The position numbers and the translations under genes were made by a program. A DNA stretch of 61,350 nt from Candidatus Aegiribacteria sp. (GTDB taxonomy: Bacteria; Fermentibacterota; Fermentibacteria; Fermentibacterales; JCC-6). The notes beneath the pieces were generated by a model. It saw only the letters and a list, made by a program, of their open reading frames with translations, was not told the DNA's origin and did not search any database. How positions within the stretch are numbered: position 1 is the first letter of the stretch; the number at the start of each line of letters is the position of its first letter. The stretch lies in NCBI GenBank assembly GCA_030620995.1, contig JAUXIK010000010.1, forward strand, positions 1-61,350, given 5' to 3'. Positions 52,039-61,350 of the stretch are shown here, piece by piece.

Positions 52039-53922
52039 TTGGGAAGCACGATTGGTATTGACCTGGGAACGACAAATTCCTGTATGGCAATATATGAGGC
52101 TGGAAATGCGGTTGTTATACAAACCGGTGAAGGACCCAGGGTTATGCCTTCAGTTGTCGCATTTACACCGGCGGGAGACAGGCTTGTTGGAATTGTCGCC
52201 AAAAGGCAGGCAATTACCAATCCAAAGGATACAATAACAAGTGTTAAAAGGCTTATAGGAAGGAAGTATGACGAACTGTCTACTGAAACCTTCAATGTAT
52301 CCTACGATATTGTACCGAATGAAAAAGGTGATGCGGTTATTAAAGTCAGTGACGGTAAAACGTACACTCCCCAGGAAATATCATCCATGATTCTTCAGAA
52401 AATGAAATATCGAGCTGAGGAATATCTTGGAGAAGAAGTTACGGATATTGTTGTCACAGTCCCCGCTCATTTCAATGAAATTCAGAGAAAGGCAACAAAA
52501 GCTGCCTGCAACATTGCCGGATTAAATGTAAAGCGAGTATTGAACGAGCCCACCGCAGCTGCTCTCGCGTTCACTGACGCTGTAGAACGCAAGAAAATAG
52601 CTGTCTTCGATTTTGGTGGAGGAACTTTCGATATCAGTATTCTTCAGGTCGTTAACGGCATATTTGAAGTTAAGGCAACCACAGGTAATACTCAGCTTGG
52701 CGGTGACGATTTCGATGCTCGACTCGTTGAATGGATCATGAGCGAATTCAAGCGTGAGAAAGGTATTGATCTCCGTAAGGATCCGGTTGCTCCTCAGAGA
52801 GTTCGTGAAGCCGCGGAGCGGGCAAAATGCGAGTTGTCAGCCGCGCTTGAAACATCACTGAATCTACCTTTCATAGCTTCGAGTGAATCCGGTCCGATTC
52901 ATCTGGAGATGTCGATAACCAGAGGCTTGTTCGAGAGTCTTATCAAAGATCTTGTAGAAACCACCAGACCTTTATGCAAACAGGTCTTGAAGGATGCCGG
53001 AATTTCTCCTGATGATCTTGAAGTTGTTGTTCTGGTTGGAGGTTCAACCAGAATTCCTCTTGTCAGACAGATCGTACGGGAATCATTTGAGCAGGAACCG
53101 GTTCACAGTGTAAATCCTGATGAAGTTGTTGCGATGGGCGCAGCCATAGCCGGTTCAGTCGTATCAGGTCAAAGGAAGGATCTTGTCCTTCTTGATGTAA
53201 CCTCTCTGACTCTCGGCGTGGAGACTCTTGGAGGAGTAATGGCTCCGATCATAACCAAGAACAGCCCACTGCCGATAAAGAGAAGCAAGATGTTTACGAC
53301 TGCTGTTGACAACCAGCAGATTGTCGGGATTCATGTTCTTCAGGGTGAGAGAGATCTTGCTGAAGATAACAGAAGTCTGTCAAGATTCGAGCTGGTTGGT
53401 ATCAATCCGGCTCCCAGGGGGGTTCCCAGAATAGAAGTATCCTTTTCCATTGACGCAAACGGAATACTCTTCGTCAACGCGAAAGATGCCGTAACAGGCA
53501 AACAGCAGGAGATTAAGGTAAATCCCAGCGGCGGGCTTTCTGATGAGGATATTCGAAAACTCATGCGCGAAGCCAAACACAATCAGGAAGCTGATCGAGA
53601 TAGGATGAAACTTATTGAAGAAAGGAATTTTGCCGATCAGCTCATATATGAGTCAAACCGGATCCTCAGAACCAGAGTCGACACTATCGATGTATCTTTA
53701 TTTGAAGAACTCGAAGTTTCCCTGGAAAATCTGCGGAATGAACGAGACGGTACGAATATAACCGGAATTGAGCAGGCAATGAAAAACCTGAACTCAACCT
53801 TAACAGTAATTAAGAATATGCTTAAAATGGTTGAATCTCTTGAGGATAAAGATGCTTCAGACGATTTTAAAACACTTGATAACAAACCCGAGGATGGGTT
53901 GACAGATATACAGGGCCAATAG
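52039..53922 (+). CDS. dnaK: Chaperone DnaK
   Basis: The 627-residue Hsp70 has IGIDLGTTNSCMAIYE, VPAHFNEIQRKATK, FDFGGGTFDISIL, the substrate-binding region from about residue 385 and a short acidic tail. I start at TTG 52039 because AAGGAGG is five bases upstream and the family start follows at once; the longer GTG reading adds 31 unconserved residues. The gene heads the dnaK-dnaJ-mutS2-dnaG group. grpE is absent from the window. Confidence 0.96.
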   Translation: MGSTIGIDLGTTNSCMAIYEAGNAVVIQTGEGPRVMPSVVAFTPAGDRLVGIVAKRQAITNPKDTITSVKRLIGRKYDELSTETFNVSYDIVPNEKGDAVIKVSDGKTYTPQEISSMILQKMKYRAEEYLGEEVTDIVVTVPAHFNEIQRKATKAACNIAGLNVKRVLNEPTAAALAFTDAVERKKIAVFDFGGGTFDISILQVVNGIFEVKATTGNTQLGGDDFDARLVEWIMSEFKREKGIDLRKDPVAPQRVREAAERAKCELSAALETSLNLPFIASSESGPIHLEMSITRGLFESLIKDLVETTRPLCKQVLKDAGISPDDLEVVVLVGGSTRIPLVRQIVRESFEQEPVHSVNPDEVVAMGAAIAGSVVSGQRKDLVLLDVTSLTLGVETLGGVMAPIITKNSPLPIKRSKMFTTAVDNQQIVGIHVLQGERDLAEDNRSLSRFELVGINPAPRGVPRIEVSFSIDANGILFVNAKDAVTGKQQEIKVNPSGGLSDEDIRKLMREAKHNQEADRDRMKLIEERNFADQLIYESNRILRTRVDTIDVSLFEELEVSLENLRNERDGTNITGIEQAMKNLNSTLTVIKNMLKMVESLEDKDASDDFKTLDNKPEDGLTDIQGQ

Positions 53923-54072
53923 AACCTCTTCAGGAATTCTCTCCGGGATGAATGTTATTACGTATATTCCCGTTTGAACAGTGATCCATGGATCCATGCA
54001 TCATCTGAATCCTGATAAGATCAACGCTCAGATCTGAACAGGAACTTTTGAATTTGAAAAATAGAAAACATT

Positions 54073-55149
54073 ATGGATGTGAAAAATATGAGTAGCAGTC
54101 CCTATGAAATTCTGGGTGTTTCAGGGAACGCTGATCAGGATACAATAAAAAGCGCCTATAGAAAACTGGCTCTGAAGTATCATCCTGATAGAAATCCCGG
54201 AGATCTGAGAGCAGAAGACAAATTCAAAGAGATAACCAAGGCTTATGAGATTCTCAGTGATCCGCAGAAACGACAGATTTTCGACAGAACGGGATCCTGG
54301 GACGGCACACCGAATATGTCGGATTTCTTCAGCGGATTCGGTATGGATGATGCTCTGAGAGCATTTCAGGATATTTTCGGTTTCAGCAGATCCAGAGGCC
54401 CCTCTCCAGGAGCAGATATTACTTTCGATGTTGATCTTGATTTGAAAGATGTTGTGAACGGAACCGACCGGGAAATCAGTATCTGGCGCAAGGAGCATTG
54501 CAGAATATGTGATGGAACAGGTGCTGATCCATCGGAGGGCCTGGAAACCTGCAGCAATTGCGGAGGACAGGGAAGGGTAAGAACTGTTAGAAGAACTCTT
54601 CTTGGAGCTATGCAGTCGGTGGTTATCTGTCCATCCTGTAATGGGCGTGGAAGAATCCCGAAGAAGGTTTGTTCCGCCTGCCTGGGATCCAGACTTGAAT
54701 CCAGAGAAAGAAAAATAGTTGTAGATATTCCTGCCGGGATATCGACAGGGCATTTCATCCGGCTTCGAGGGCAGGGACATTTTCCCGAGAACGATGGTCC
54801 TCCTGGAGATCTGATCCTGAGGATAAGGAAAATTGACTATGCCGAATTCATCAGAGAAGGTGATAATCTTGTTTACAGAACACGGATTTCGTTTCCGGAC
54901 GCCGCACTGGGAACGGAAATAACGATACCCGCCATTGAAGACAAAGCAAGAAAGATCAGCATTCCCGCCGGTGTTCAGCCCGGTGAGAAGTTGATTATCA
55001 GGAAGAAGGGCATCAGAAAACTGAAAGGATTCGGCAGAGGAGACCTGATAATAATTGCTGACGTATATGTACCTGAGCAGCTATCCCGGAAGGAGAAAAA
55101 AACTCTCGAGGAGCTGAGTAATTCAAAACACTTCCTTCCATCAAAATGA
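54073..55149 (+). CDS. dnaJ: Chaperone DnaJ (type I)
   Basis: The 358-residue co-chaperone has a J domain with KYHPDRNPG (HPD), a short Gly/Phe stretch and a zinc-binding domain with CRICDGTG, CSNCGGQG, CPSCNGRG and a degenerate CSACLGSR, then two beta domains. It delivers substrates to DnaK and stimulates its ATPase. ATG 54088 is an alternative start closer to the conserved J domain. Its stop overlaps mutS2. Confidence 0.95.
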   Translation: MDVKNMSSSPYEILGVSGNADQDTIKSAYRKLALKYHPDRNPGDLRAEDKFKEITKAYEILSDPQKRQIFDRTGSWDGTPNMSDFFSGFGMDDALRAFQDIFGFSRSRGPSPGADITFDVDLDLKDVVNGTDREISIWRKEHCRICDGTGADPSEGLETCSNCGGQGRVRTVRRTLLGAMQSVVICPSCNGRGRIPKKVCSACLGSRLESRERKIVVDIPAGISTGHFIRLRGQGHFPENDGPPGDLILRIRKIDYAEFIREGDNLVYRTRISFPDAALGTEITIPAIEDKARKISIPAGVQPGEKLIIRKKGIRKLKGFGRGDLIIIADVYVPEQLSRKEKKTLEELSNSKHFLPSK

Positions 55150-57476
55150 ATAATTCTCTCCTCCGTCTTGAATATCATCTTGTGCTCAAGGAGATCGCCA
55201 ATCGAGCGATCAGCAGTATGGGTCAGGAAAAAGCAGAAGCGCTGCAGCCAGGGTGGGATTCTGATACATCCATAAGACTTCAGGCTGAGACTGAATCTGC
55301 AGCTTTCATTCTTGAACAGGGCATACATTCTCCATCTGGAAACCTTGATGAGTTGAAAGAAATTACTGATTCAATCGATTCCGGGATTATCATCTTCAGT
55401 CCGCTTCAACTGAGGAATACTGGCAATGTTCTCAGAGAAATGGATCAGTTCGTCCGGTCTTTTGAGAAAATTGCGGTTGAGGGCTCCCGATTGCTCGCTC
55501 TTCAGAGCTATTGTGACCGTATCCCCCGCCTTTTGAAACTATCCGGAAGATTGCTTGGAATGACCACTCCGGAAGGGGATATTTCCCCCGATGCTTCCCC
55601 GGAACTTACCCGTCTGACTAAAAAAGCTGACAGGCTCGAGCGAAATCTGTCAAAGCGGATAAACAAAATTTCGGCTTCTCTCTCGCAGGAGAATGTCATT
55701 CGAGATTTTCCTCCAACTCTGAGGGATGGACGGTATGTGCTTCCGGTGATCTCATCAAGAAAACGTGAGGTTAAAGGAATCGTTCATGATCGTTCTGAAT
55801 CGGGTGAGACAGTATTTATTGAGCCATCCCAACTTGTTGATGATGGAAACTCGCTGAGAGAAGCTCTGCTTGATCTGGACTTCGAGAGAAGAAAAATACT
55901 CAGAGAGATTTCACTCGCTGTCAGAGAGCATTCAGATGAACTGAGAGCAGGAACAGAGGCCGTTTCCACTCTTGATGCCATTTTTGCGCGGGCTTCGTAT
56001 CACAAAGAGCTGAAAACAGTGTTCCCATCCGAAGGAGCACTTTCATTACTCGATCTGAGGCATCCTCTCATCCCTTCTGAGGAAGTAATTAAGAATGATG
56101 TAAGGCTGCCGGAAGACTGGAAGGTTCTCATAATCAGTGGTCCCAATGCAGGTGGGAAAAGCGTTCTGCTGAAAGCAATCGGCCTTGCGGTTATCTGTAC
56201 TCAATCGGGTATTGGAGCATGCGTATCCACAGGTTCTACAATACCGTTTTTCAACAGGATTCACGTTTCTATCGGAGACCAGCAATCCATTGCGAATCAT
56301 CAGAGTACGTATTCCGCACGATTGAGGGAACAGCTGGAGATGCTGAACGATCACGGGGCTGGCGGATTTGTACTTATAGACGAACCCGCGGCCGGAACTG
56401 ATCCACTTACCGGCTCCGCTCTGGCTGCTTCTCTGCTTGACTATCTTGCTGACGAGGACAACAGGCTCGTTGTCACAACACATCAGGGGCAGCTTAAAAG
56501 TCTTGCTCAGGGGAAACCGGGATTTTACAATGGCTGCATGAATTTTCACGAGGACACTCTTGAGCCTGACTACACTTTTACCTATGGAATTCCCGGCTCT
56601 TCTTTTACGCTGGAGATCGCCAGGAAAATGAACTTTCCAGCCGATGTCCTTGAAAGAGCGGAGACACTTTCCGGGGATTCGTTCAAACTCGACAGGATGC
56701 TTGAAGAGATTGCATCGATAAGGAGTGAGATTAAGCAGAGATTAAAGAAACTCGACCGCGAGCAGGAGAAAGACAAACTTGTCAGAGAACGTCTGAATAT
56801 GGAACTGGAATCCTCCAGGATGGATCTCTTCCGCACCAGGAAAATAATTGAAGAACAATCTAGAGAGTGGGAGAGGAAAGTCAATTCACGGGCTGATGCT
56901 CTGCTGGCCAGACTGGCAAAGACCGAAACTGCAAAGGAAAGGCGGAGTATCAGATCGGAAATCCGGGAGATTGCCGGGACAGCATCAGGGTTCTCTTTGA
57001 AGGATGAAGGAAAAAAATCTCCGGATAAGCATATAGTACCCGGTGTATGGGTGACGGTGAAAGGATGGAGCGGAAAGGGCATGGTCGAGGAGCTTGGAAA
57101 AGATCACGCGGTCGTGGTAATGGGTAATCTCCGGTTGAAGAAACCTTTGAACGATCTTGAAGCTACTGTTCCGCCCGAGGAGAAACCGGTATCCTCAGAG
57201 TGGAGTGTACCTGTTCAGAGCAGGATAGAACTCAATCTGCGGGGTATGTCCGCTGATGAAGCCCTTGCTGAGCTTGACTCGGCTCTTGACGACAGCATCG
57301 TTGCAGGTATTCCGCAAATTCGCGTGATTCACGGCAAGGGAAAAGGTATTCTAATGAGAGCGGTTGTTGACATCGCGAAAAGTGACCGGAGAGTTGCGTC
57401 GTTCAGACAGGGAAGACCGTCAGAAGGCGGAACAGGTGTTACTATTATTGTTCTTAACGCCCCGGGAGAATCATAA
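55146..57476 (+). CDS. mutS2: Endonuclease MutS2
   Basis: The 776-residue protein has MutS core domains, an ATPase with Walker A SGPNAGGKSVLLKAIG and Walker B FVLIDEPAAGTDP, a long coiled coil (about 520-610) and a C-terminal Smr domain with LNLRGMSADEAL and HGKGKGIL. MutS2 resolves collided ribosomes or branched DNA and suppresses recombination; the Smr part cuts nucleic acid. It lacks the mismatch-reading N-terminal domain of MutS. ATG overlaps the dnaJ stop. Confidence 0.94.
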   Translation: MNNSLLRLEYHLVLKEIANRAISSMGQEKAEALQPGWDSDTSIRLQAETESAAFILEQGIHSPSGNLDELKEITDSIDSGIIIFSPLQLRNTGNVLREMDQFVRSFEKIAVEGSRLLALQSYCDRIPRLLKLSGRLLGMTTPEGDISPDASPELTRLTKKADRLERNLSKRINKISASLSQENVIRDFPPTLRDGRYVLPVISSRKREVKGIVHDRSESGETVFIEPSQLVDDGNSLREALLDLDFERRKILREISLAVREHSDELRAGTEAVSTLDAIFARASYHKELKTVFPSEGALSLLDLRHPLIPSEEVIKNDVRLPEDWKVLIISGPNAGGKSVLLKAIGLAVICTQSGIGACVSTGSTIPFFNRIHVSIGDQQSIANHQSTYSARLREQLEMLNDHGAGGFVLIDEPAAGTDPLTGSALAASLLDYLADEDNRLVVTTHQGQLKSLAQGKPGFYNGCMNFHEDTLEPDYTFTYGIPGSSFTLEIARKMNFPADVLERAETLSGDSFKLDRMLEEIASIRSEIKQRLKKLDREQEKDKLVRERLNMELESSRMDLFRTRKIIEEQSREWERKVNSRADALLARLAKTETAKERRSIRSEIREIAGTASGFSLKDEGKKSPDKHIVPGVWVTVKGWSGKGMVEELGKDHAVVVMGNLRLKKPLNDLEATVPPEEKPVSSEWSVPVQSRIELNLRGMSADEALAELDSALDDSIVAGIPQIRVIHGKGKGILMRAVVDIAKSDRRVASFRQGRPSEGGTGVTIIVLNAPGES

Positions 57477-59221
57477 TGTCCAGCGCAGGCTCTGCCAGAG
57501 GCTACTTCTCAAATGAATCTATTGAAAGAGTAAGAACAACTGTAGATATAGTCTCAGTAGTGGGAAGATATGTAAACCTGAAACGTTCAGGAAGGAATAT
57601 GAAAGGACTCTGTCCTTTTCACAGGGAAAAGACCCCCTCGTTTTTCGTATCTCAGGAAAGACAGATGTACCATTGTTTTGGATGCGGAGCAGGCGGAGAC
57701 GCCTTCTCATTCCTGATGAATTATCTCGGATTTACTTTTCGTGAAGCCGTGGAGGAGCTTGCGACCGAGGCTGGCGTTGAACTGGAGACATCGGGAAGGG
57801 ATACTTCAAGAACGGATATATTCATGGAGATACTCGCAGAATCAAAGCGATTCTATCGAGATCAGATCAGAGGAAGCTCCGGAGTTCAGGCAAGGGAATA
57901 TCTAAAAAAAAGGAACCTTTCAGAGCAGACAATCGAAAAACTCGGTATCGGCTGGGCACCGAGTGGTAATCAGCTTTCCACATACCTTCGCGGGAAAGGT
58001 TACTCGGAAAGCCAGCTCGTGGAATCGGGAATTGCTCTCAGATCCAGGAACAGCGACGGGATATACGACCGCTTCAGAGATAGGATACTCTTTCCAATCA
58101 GTGATCGAAGAGGAAGGATCATCAGTTTTGGTGGAAGGTACATCTCTAAACCATCTTCCGATACACCGAAGTACATAAATGGTCCTGAATCACCGGTATA
58201 CAGGAAGGGTGACTACCTTTACGGTTACCGCGAAGCTCTCAGAGCAGCGCGGGATCTTGATATGATTATCCTTGTGGAAGGATACTTTGACCATTCGCGA
58301 TTTATGGAGGCCGGCTTTGATTGTGTTGTAGCAACATGCGGCACTGCTATCACTTCGTCACAGGCCAGGCAGATATGTGCCGTGTCATCCGATATCCTTA
58401 TCTGTTATGATGGTGATAAAGCCGGTCAGAGGGCGGCTGTACGAGCTGCTGAAGTAATTCTTGAACAGGGGCATCTGCCGGGGATCATATCGATTCCTGA
58501 TGGCAAAGACCCTGATGACTACATCAGTGAGAATGGAGCCGGTACAGTTCCGGAATTGACTGCAGGAGCTCTGGATCCGATTCGTTTCGCTCTTGGACTG
58601 CTTGGCTCCTGGTCCGGGATAAAGGGTTCCGCGAAAAAGGTAAAAGTTGTCAGGAGACTTGTGGGGATTGCTTCAAGCACAACAGATCCGATAATCATGG
58701 AAACACTGTTGAAAGTAATTTCAGAAGAGACCGGATATTCTGTCGGAACACTTGAGTCGCAGGTTGCAGAGGAAGAACGGAAACGTCAGAGATATTCCAA
58801 CAGATTCATTCAAAATAGCGAAATAAACAGATGGGATAAAGCCATTCTTGGATCGATTCTCCTGGATCCGGAGGGCTTCAATAGTTCACTGCTTGAATTT
58901 CTTGAAGAGGGGGACTTCAGAACGGAGAGAGGGTCCAGAATATTCCTGGAGATCAGAAAACAGGCCGGGGAAGGAGTTCGAGGATTCCAACTTTCAGGAC
59001 TTGATGCCGAAGATGCATCTGCCTGCAGTGAAATCATGTCATCGTTTCCGGATCAGAAGGATCAATCAGGCAGAGACAGTATTGAGAATGCTGTGAATCG
59101 TTACAGACTGGAACAAGAGTTAGACCGGCTTAAAACCAGATTGAAATCCGCCGGTGACAGCGATATTGATGAATTAAAACAACAGATATCAGAAATTGGC
59201 AAAAAGCTGATAAGAATGTAG
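57476..59221 (+). CDS. dnaG: DNA primase
   Basis: The 581-residue protein has the CHC2 zinc finger (CPFHREKTPSF and YHCFGCGAGGD), the catalytic core with LVEGYFDHSRF and CYDGDKAGQRA (TOPRIM) and a short helicase-binding tail. It makes RNA primers for replication. ATG overlaps the mutS2 stop as TAATG. It is next to a sigma factor, as in the rpsU-dnaG-rpoD operon of many bacteria. Confidence 0.95.
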   Translation: MSSAGSARGYFSNESIERVRTTVDIVSVVGRYVNLKRSGRNMKGLCPFHREKTPSFFVSQERQMYHCFGCGAGGDAFSFLMNYLGFTFREAVEELATEAGVELETSGRDTSRTDIFMEILAESKRFYRDQIRGSSGVQAREYLKKRNLSEQTIEKLGIGWAPSGNQLSTYLRGKGYSESQLVESGIALRSRNSDGIYDRFRDRILFPISDRRGRIISFGGRYISKPSSDTPKYINGPESPVYRKGDYLYGYREALRAARDLDMIILVEGYFDHSRFMEAGFDCVVATCGTAITSSQARQICAVSSDILICYDGDKAGQRAAVRAAEVILEQGHLPGIISIPDGKDPDDYISENGAGTVPELTAGALDPIRFALGLLGSWSGIKGSAKKVKVVRRLVGIASSTTDPIIMETLLKVISEETGYSVGTLESQVAEEERKRQRYSNRFIQNSEINRWDKAILGSILLDPEGFNSSLLEFLEEGDFRTERGSRIFLEIRKQAGEGVRGFQLSGLDAEDASACSEIMSSFPDQKDQSGRDSIENAVNRYRLEQELDRLKTRLKSAGDSDIDELKQQISEIGKKLIRM

Positions 59222-59231
59222 GTGGTAATTT

Positions 59232-60647
59232 ATTTCCCTGTATCAGCGGCAAAAGAACAGTATCAGGCGTCCTCGAAGGATAGATCTTAATTCAGGAACT
59301 CTTTTCTTTCGGGAAATTGATGTTGTCCCGCCAATGTCTCCAGAGGAAGAAAAAGAACTGTCTGAAAGCCAGGAGAATGTCAGATTTATCATGCTGGAAT
59401 CCATTCTTTCGATACCACTTGGCAGAAGGGAATTCTTCGAGCCATTCAACAGACTGCTTTCGGGAGAGATAGTGGAGGAGCGAGTTGTTGACAGGTCATT
59501 CTGGGGAATAAAACATGATCGATTACCTCCTTCACGGCGAAAAGGAATGAAACTGATTCTCAGCAGAATGAACCATCGATACCAGAATCGTGAAGCGGTA
59601 CGAAGGCTTCATCTGTCGTGGTTCAGAGTAGAGTGTATAGGGAAGGAACTGTTCAGTGAAATAGAAACATGCAGACTGCTTGTCAATCGGATGAAGAAAC
59701 TTATTGATCTGCTGGGGGAGGATGTTACAGTTGCGAGATCAAGAGCTTTGAAGTTCTATTCAGCAGCAGACTCATTTGAAATTGATAACTATAGAGCATG
59801 GAGCATCTATCCACGGTTAACAGCAATACGTAATGAACTTGATCTGATAGAGGTGAATATCGGAGCTGGTATTCATGACCATATCAAATTCTCTCAGCAT
59901 TTCTATAGAGCATTTGAAAGACATAATGAAATACTTGAGAGATTTGTAGAAGCAAATCTCAAACTGGTTGTTACAAAAGTACGGAAATACTATCCATGCG
60001 ACGCAATGGAAGAGATGGATCTCGTTCAGGAGGGTTGCCAGGGTCTCATGGATGCTGTAAGGCGTTTCGAATATCATCGAGGATATAAATTTTCCACTTT
60101 TGCGGTGTGGTGGATAAGACAGGCAATCCTTAAGGCGATACTCCGCCAATCCAGGCTTATCAGGCTTCCTGTAACCGTTCTGAAAGCGAATTCGTTCCTC
60201 CGGGAATATATAGATGATTTTACTTCGGACAGCGGCCATCTTCCTACAATCGATGAACTGGCGGAATTCACAGAGGTTGACCGTGACGAAATTGAACAGA
60301 CATATCTTTCCATAGCGCGGCCACTATCCCTGGATCACACTACCGGTGAACAGGATGCGACTATCGCGAATTATCTTGAAAGCAAATTACTGACTCCTGA
60401 TGAGGAAGTTATCAAGGACGATCTCAGAGAAAGAATTGATGTCGCTCTGGCCTCACTGTCCGACAGAGAAAAAACGATAATTACATTTCGATTCGGATTA
60501 TTTGATGGCGAATCCTTTACTTTGCAGGATCTGGGACACATCTTCAGGATCAGCAGAGAAAGGGTGAGACAACTGGAATCCAGAGCTCTCGACAAATTGC
60601 GGAAACACGGACTGATAATTTCCATATCACCTGGATACACCAGATGA
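59232..60647 (+). CDS. Second sigma-70 factor, probably with a non-AUG start
   Basis: Region 2 is LKLVVTKVRKYYPCDAMEEMDLVQEGCQGLM and TFAVWWIRQAILKAILRQSRLIRLP; region 4 ends FRISRERVRQLESRALDKLRK. The first ATG (59334) falls inside region 1.2, because in-frame codons before it read LNSGTLFFREIDVVPP, which continues into MSPEEEKELSE. The frame is open back to 59229 with no ATG, GTG or TTG. An ATT at 59232 has AGGTGG six bases upstream; CTG at 59238 is another option. I therefore begin at 59232 (471 residues). About 200 unconserved residues separate regions 1.2 and 2. It lies after dnaG, the position of rpoD in other bacteria. Confidence 0.75.
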   Translation: MSLYQRQKNSIRRPRRIDLNSGTLFFREIDVVPPMSPEEEKELSESQENVRFIMLESILSIPLGRREFFEPFNRLLSGEIVEERVVDRSFWGIKHDRLPPSRRKGMKLILSRMNHRYQNREAVRRLHLSWFRVECIGKELFSEIETCRLLVNRMKKLIDLLGEDVTVARSRALKFYSAADSFEIDNYRAWSIYPRLTAIRNELDLIEVNIGAGIHDHIKFSQHFYRAFERHNEILERFVEANLKLVVTKVRKYYPCDAMEEMDLVQEGCQGLMDAVRRFEYHRGYKFSTFAVWWIRQAILKAILRQSRLIRLPVTVLKANSFLREYIDDFTSDSGHLPTIDELAEFTEVDRDEIEQTYLSIARPLSLDHTTGEQDATIANYLESKLLTPDEEVIKDDLRERIDVALASLSDREKTIITFRFGLFDGESFTLQDLGHIFRISRERVRQLESRALDKLRKHGLIISISPGYTR

Positions 60648-61350
60648 AAGTCATTTTTCTAACCCTGATTCTGTTACTGTCTGTATACTGCCGGATCGCT
60701 GATGAGGCTGATGATGATACAAGATTTATTGTTCTTGGGCCTTCTCTTGTTGAGATCATGTTTGTTACCGGACTGGGAGACAGAATCGTAGCAGTTGACA
60801 GGTACTCGGAATGGCCACCGATTGTACAGGAACTGCCTTCGGCCGGAGGATATGTTGATCCTTCACTGGAGCGGATATCCTCTCTTTCACCCACCTCTAT
60901 CCATGTTAGCGGTAATAGTCCCGTACTTCATGAACTTGCGGAAGTCCTTGGTATTCCCTGCTACTCTTATCGTTTTGACACACTTGAGGATGTATTTGCA
61001 GTGCTTGATTCTCTTGATGTAAGGTATGGAGCGGATGCAAAGAAGTATAAGAATGAGCTTGAGATTCAGCTGGATTCCCTCCAGTACCTGATGGGAAACA
61101 CCTTCCCTGTTTCCTGCATGATCGTTGTTTATCATGAACGCGGATCTTCCAGTATGACAATTGCCGGCAGAAACACGTTTTTCGCGGATCTGCTTTCCGC
61201 AATGAACTGTGAAATTGCAGCACCTGCCGCCGGAGCCTGGCCAATGATATCCGCTGAGGGAGTGCTGGAAATGGCACCCGATCACATAATCTGTCTGTAT
61301 CCGGGACGAACAGATACAATGGCTGTTATTATCTCGGAGCACGATTTCTG
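60644..61350 (+). CDS. BtuF-like periplasmic binding protein (partial, runs off the window)
   Basis: An ATG at 60644 overlaps the sigma stop and stays open to the end of the window (235 codons). After a hydrophobic signal segment come IVLGPSLVEIMFVTGLG, AVDRYSEWPP, LPSAGGYVDPSLERI and IPCYSYRFDTLEDV, matching the BtuF/FhuD/FepB group of ABC-transporter binding proteins for vitamin B12, haem or siderophores. The 3' end is missing. The signal ends LLSVYC, not a canonical lipobox, so lipidation is uncertain. Confidence 0.82.
   Translation, partial: MKVIFLTLILLLSVYCRIADEADDDTRFIVLGPSLVEIMFVTGLGDRIVAVDRYSEWPPIVQELPSAGGYVDPSLERISSLSPTSIHVSGNSPVLHELAEVLGIPCYSYRFDTLEDVFAVLDSLDVRYGADAKKYKNELEIQLDSLQYLMGNTFPVSCMIVVYHERGSSSMTIAGRNTFFADLLSAMNCEIAAPAAGAWPMISAEGVLEMAPDHIICLYPGRTDTMAVIISEHDF

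Noticed and set aside
54020..54072. Separate small gene between dnaK and dnaJ
   Set aside because: Only short, unsupported frames are present in this gap.
1..61350. CRISPR array, insertion sequence, prophage or integrase
   Set aside because: No regularly spaced repeats, transposase, integrase or phage structural genes were found in the window.

Overview
The window reads as ordinary bacterial chromosome: densely packed genes, many stop/start overlaps, and several TTG starts behind strong ribosome binding sites. Taken together, the content suggests an uncultured lineage near the Fibrobacterota-Chlorobiota-Bacteroidota (FCB) group, in the style of Fermentibacterota or Latescibacterota. The clues are a short Bacteroidetes-type primary sigma factor without region 1.1, a gingipain-type C25 protease with a C-terminal sorting domain of the type IX secretion kind, a PilMNOPQ operon, and many small lipoproteins. 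The phylum is an inference from gene content; no rRNA is present to test it. No insertion sequence, prophage or CRISPR array is visible.

Layout. 0.1-5.8 kb: an ABC-F ATPase on the minus strand with a possible translational attenuator, small cysteine-rich and lipoprotein genes, tRNA-Cys, then a redox module (CXXC microprotein, membrane ferredoxin, TlpA-like thioredoxin) coupled to a glycosyltransferase. 6.0-12.6 kb: a four-gene two-component block (kinase, two receiver proteins, hybrid kinase). 12.8-17.2 kb: a partner-switching module in which a STAS protein and an RsbW-like kinase precede a 1204-residue protein that combines a STAND-like NTPase, HEAT-like repeats and a SpoIIE-type phosphatase. 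This is the best candidate in the window for an undescribed system. 17.2-23.7 kb: SAM hydrolase, GH57 hydrolase, zinc-ribbon protein, a MurU/AmgK-like recycling pair, trpS and cysS. 24.4-30.4 kb: type IV pilus operon with a PilM-PilN fusion and an enlarged PilP-like lipoprotein. 30.4-33.0 kb: rsmD, coaD, an aminotransferase and a zinc-finger protein. 33.0-35.5 kb, minus strand: a heptose/sugar-nucleotide cluster.

35.6-40.7 kb: inverted repeats, the primary sigma factor, an M23 peptidase, DUF523, a methyltransferase, an isocitrate dehydrogenase family enzyme and an HD protein. 40.7-44.1 kb is the most accessory-looking part: two copies of a 34-bp repeat in palindromic hairpins flank the C25 protease gene, followed by an orphan nucleotidyltransferase and a possible RelE/ParE remnant. 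44.2-46.2 kb: rpsD with its terminator and two lipoproteins. 46.3-51.9 kb: a diguanylate cyclase, an amidohydrolase and cofactor genes (nadC, coaX, a CoaC-only flavoprotein, mtnA). 51.9-61.35 kb: dnaK, dnaJ, mutS2, dnaG, a second sigma factor whose real start appears to be non-AUG, and a truncated BtuF-like binding protein at the window edge.

Together the genes cover protein quality control, replication and transcription initiation, coenzyme A and NAD synthesis, envelope building, pilus assembly and a large signalling block.
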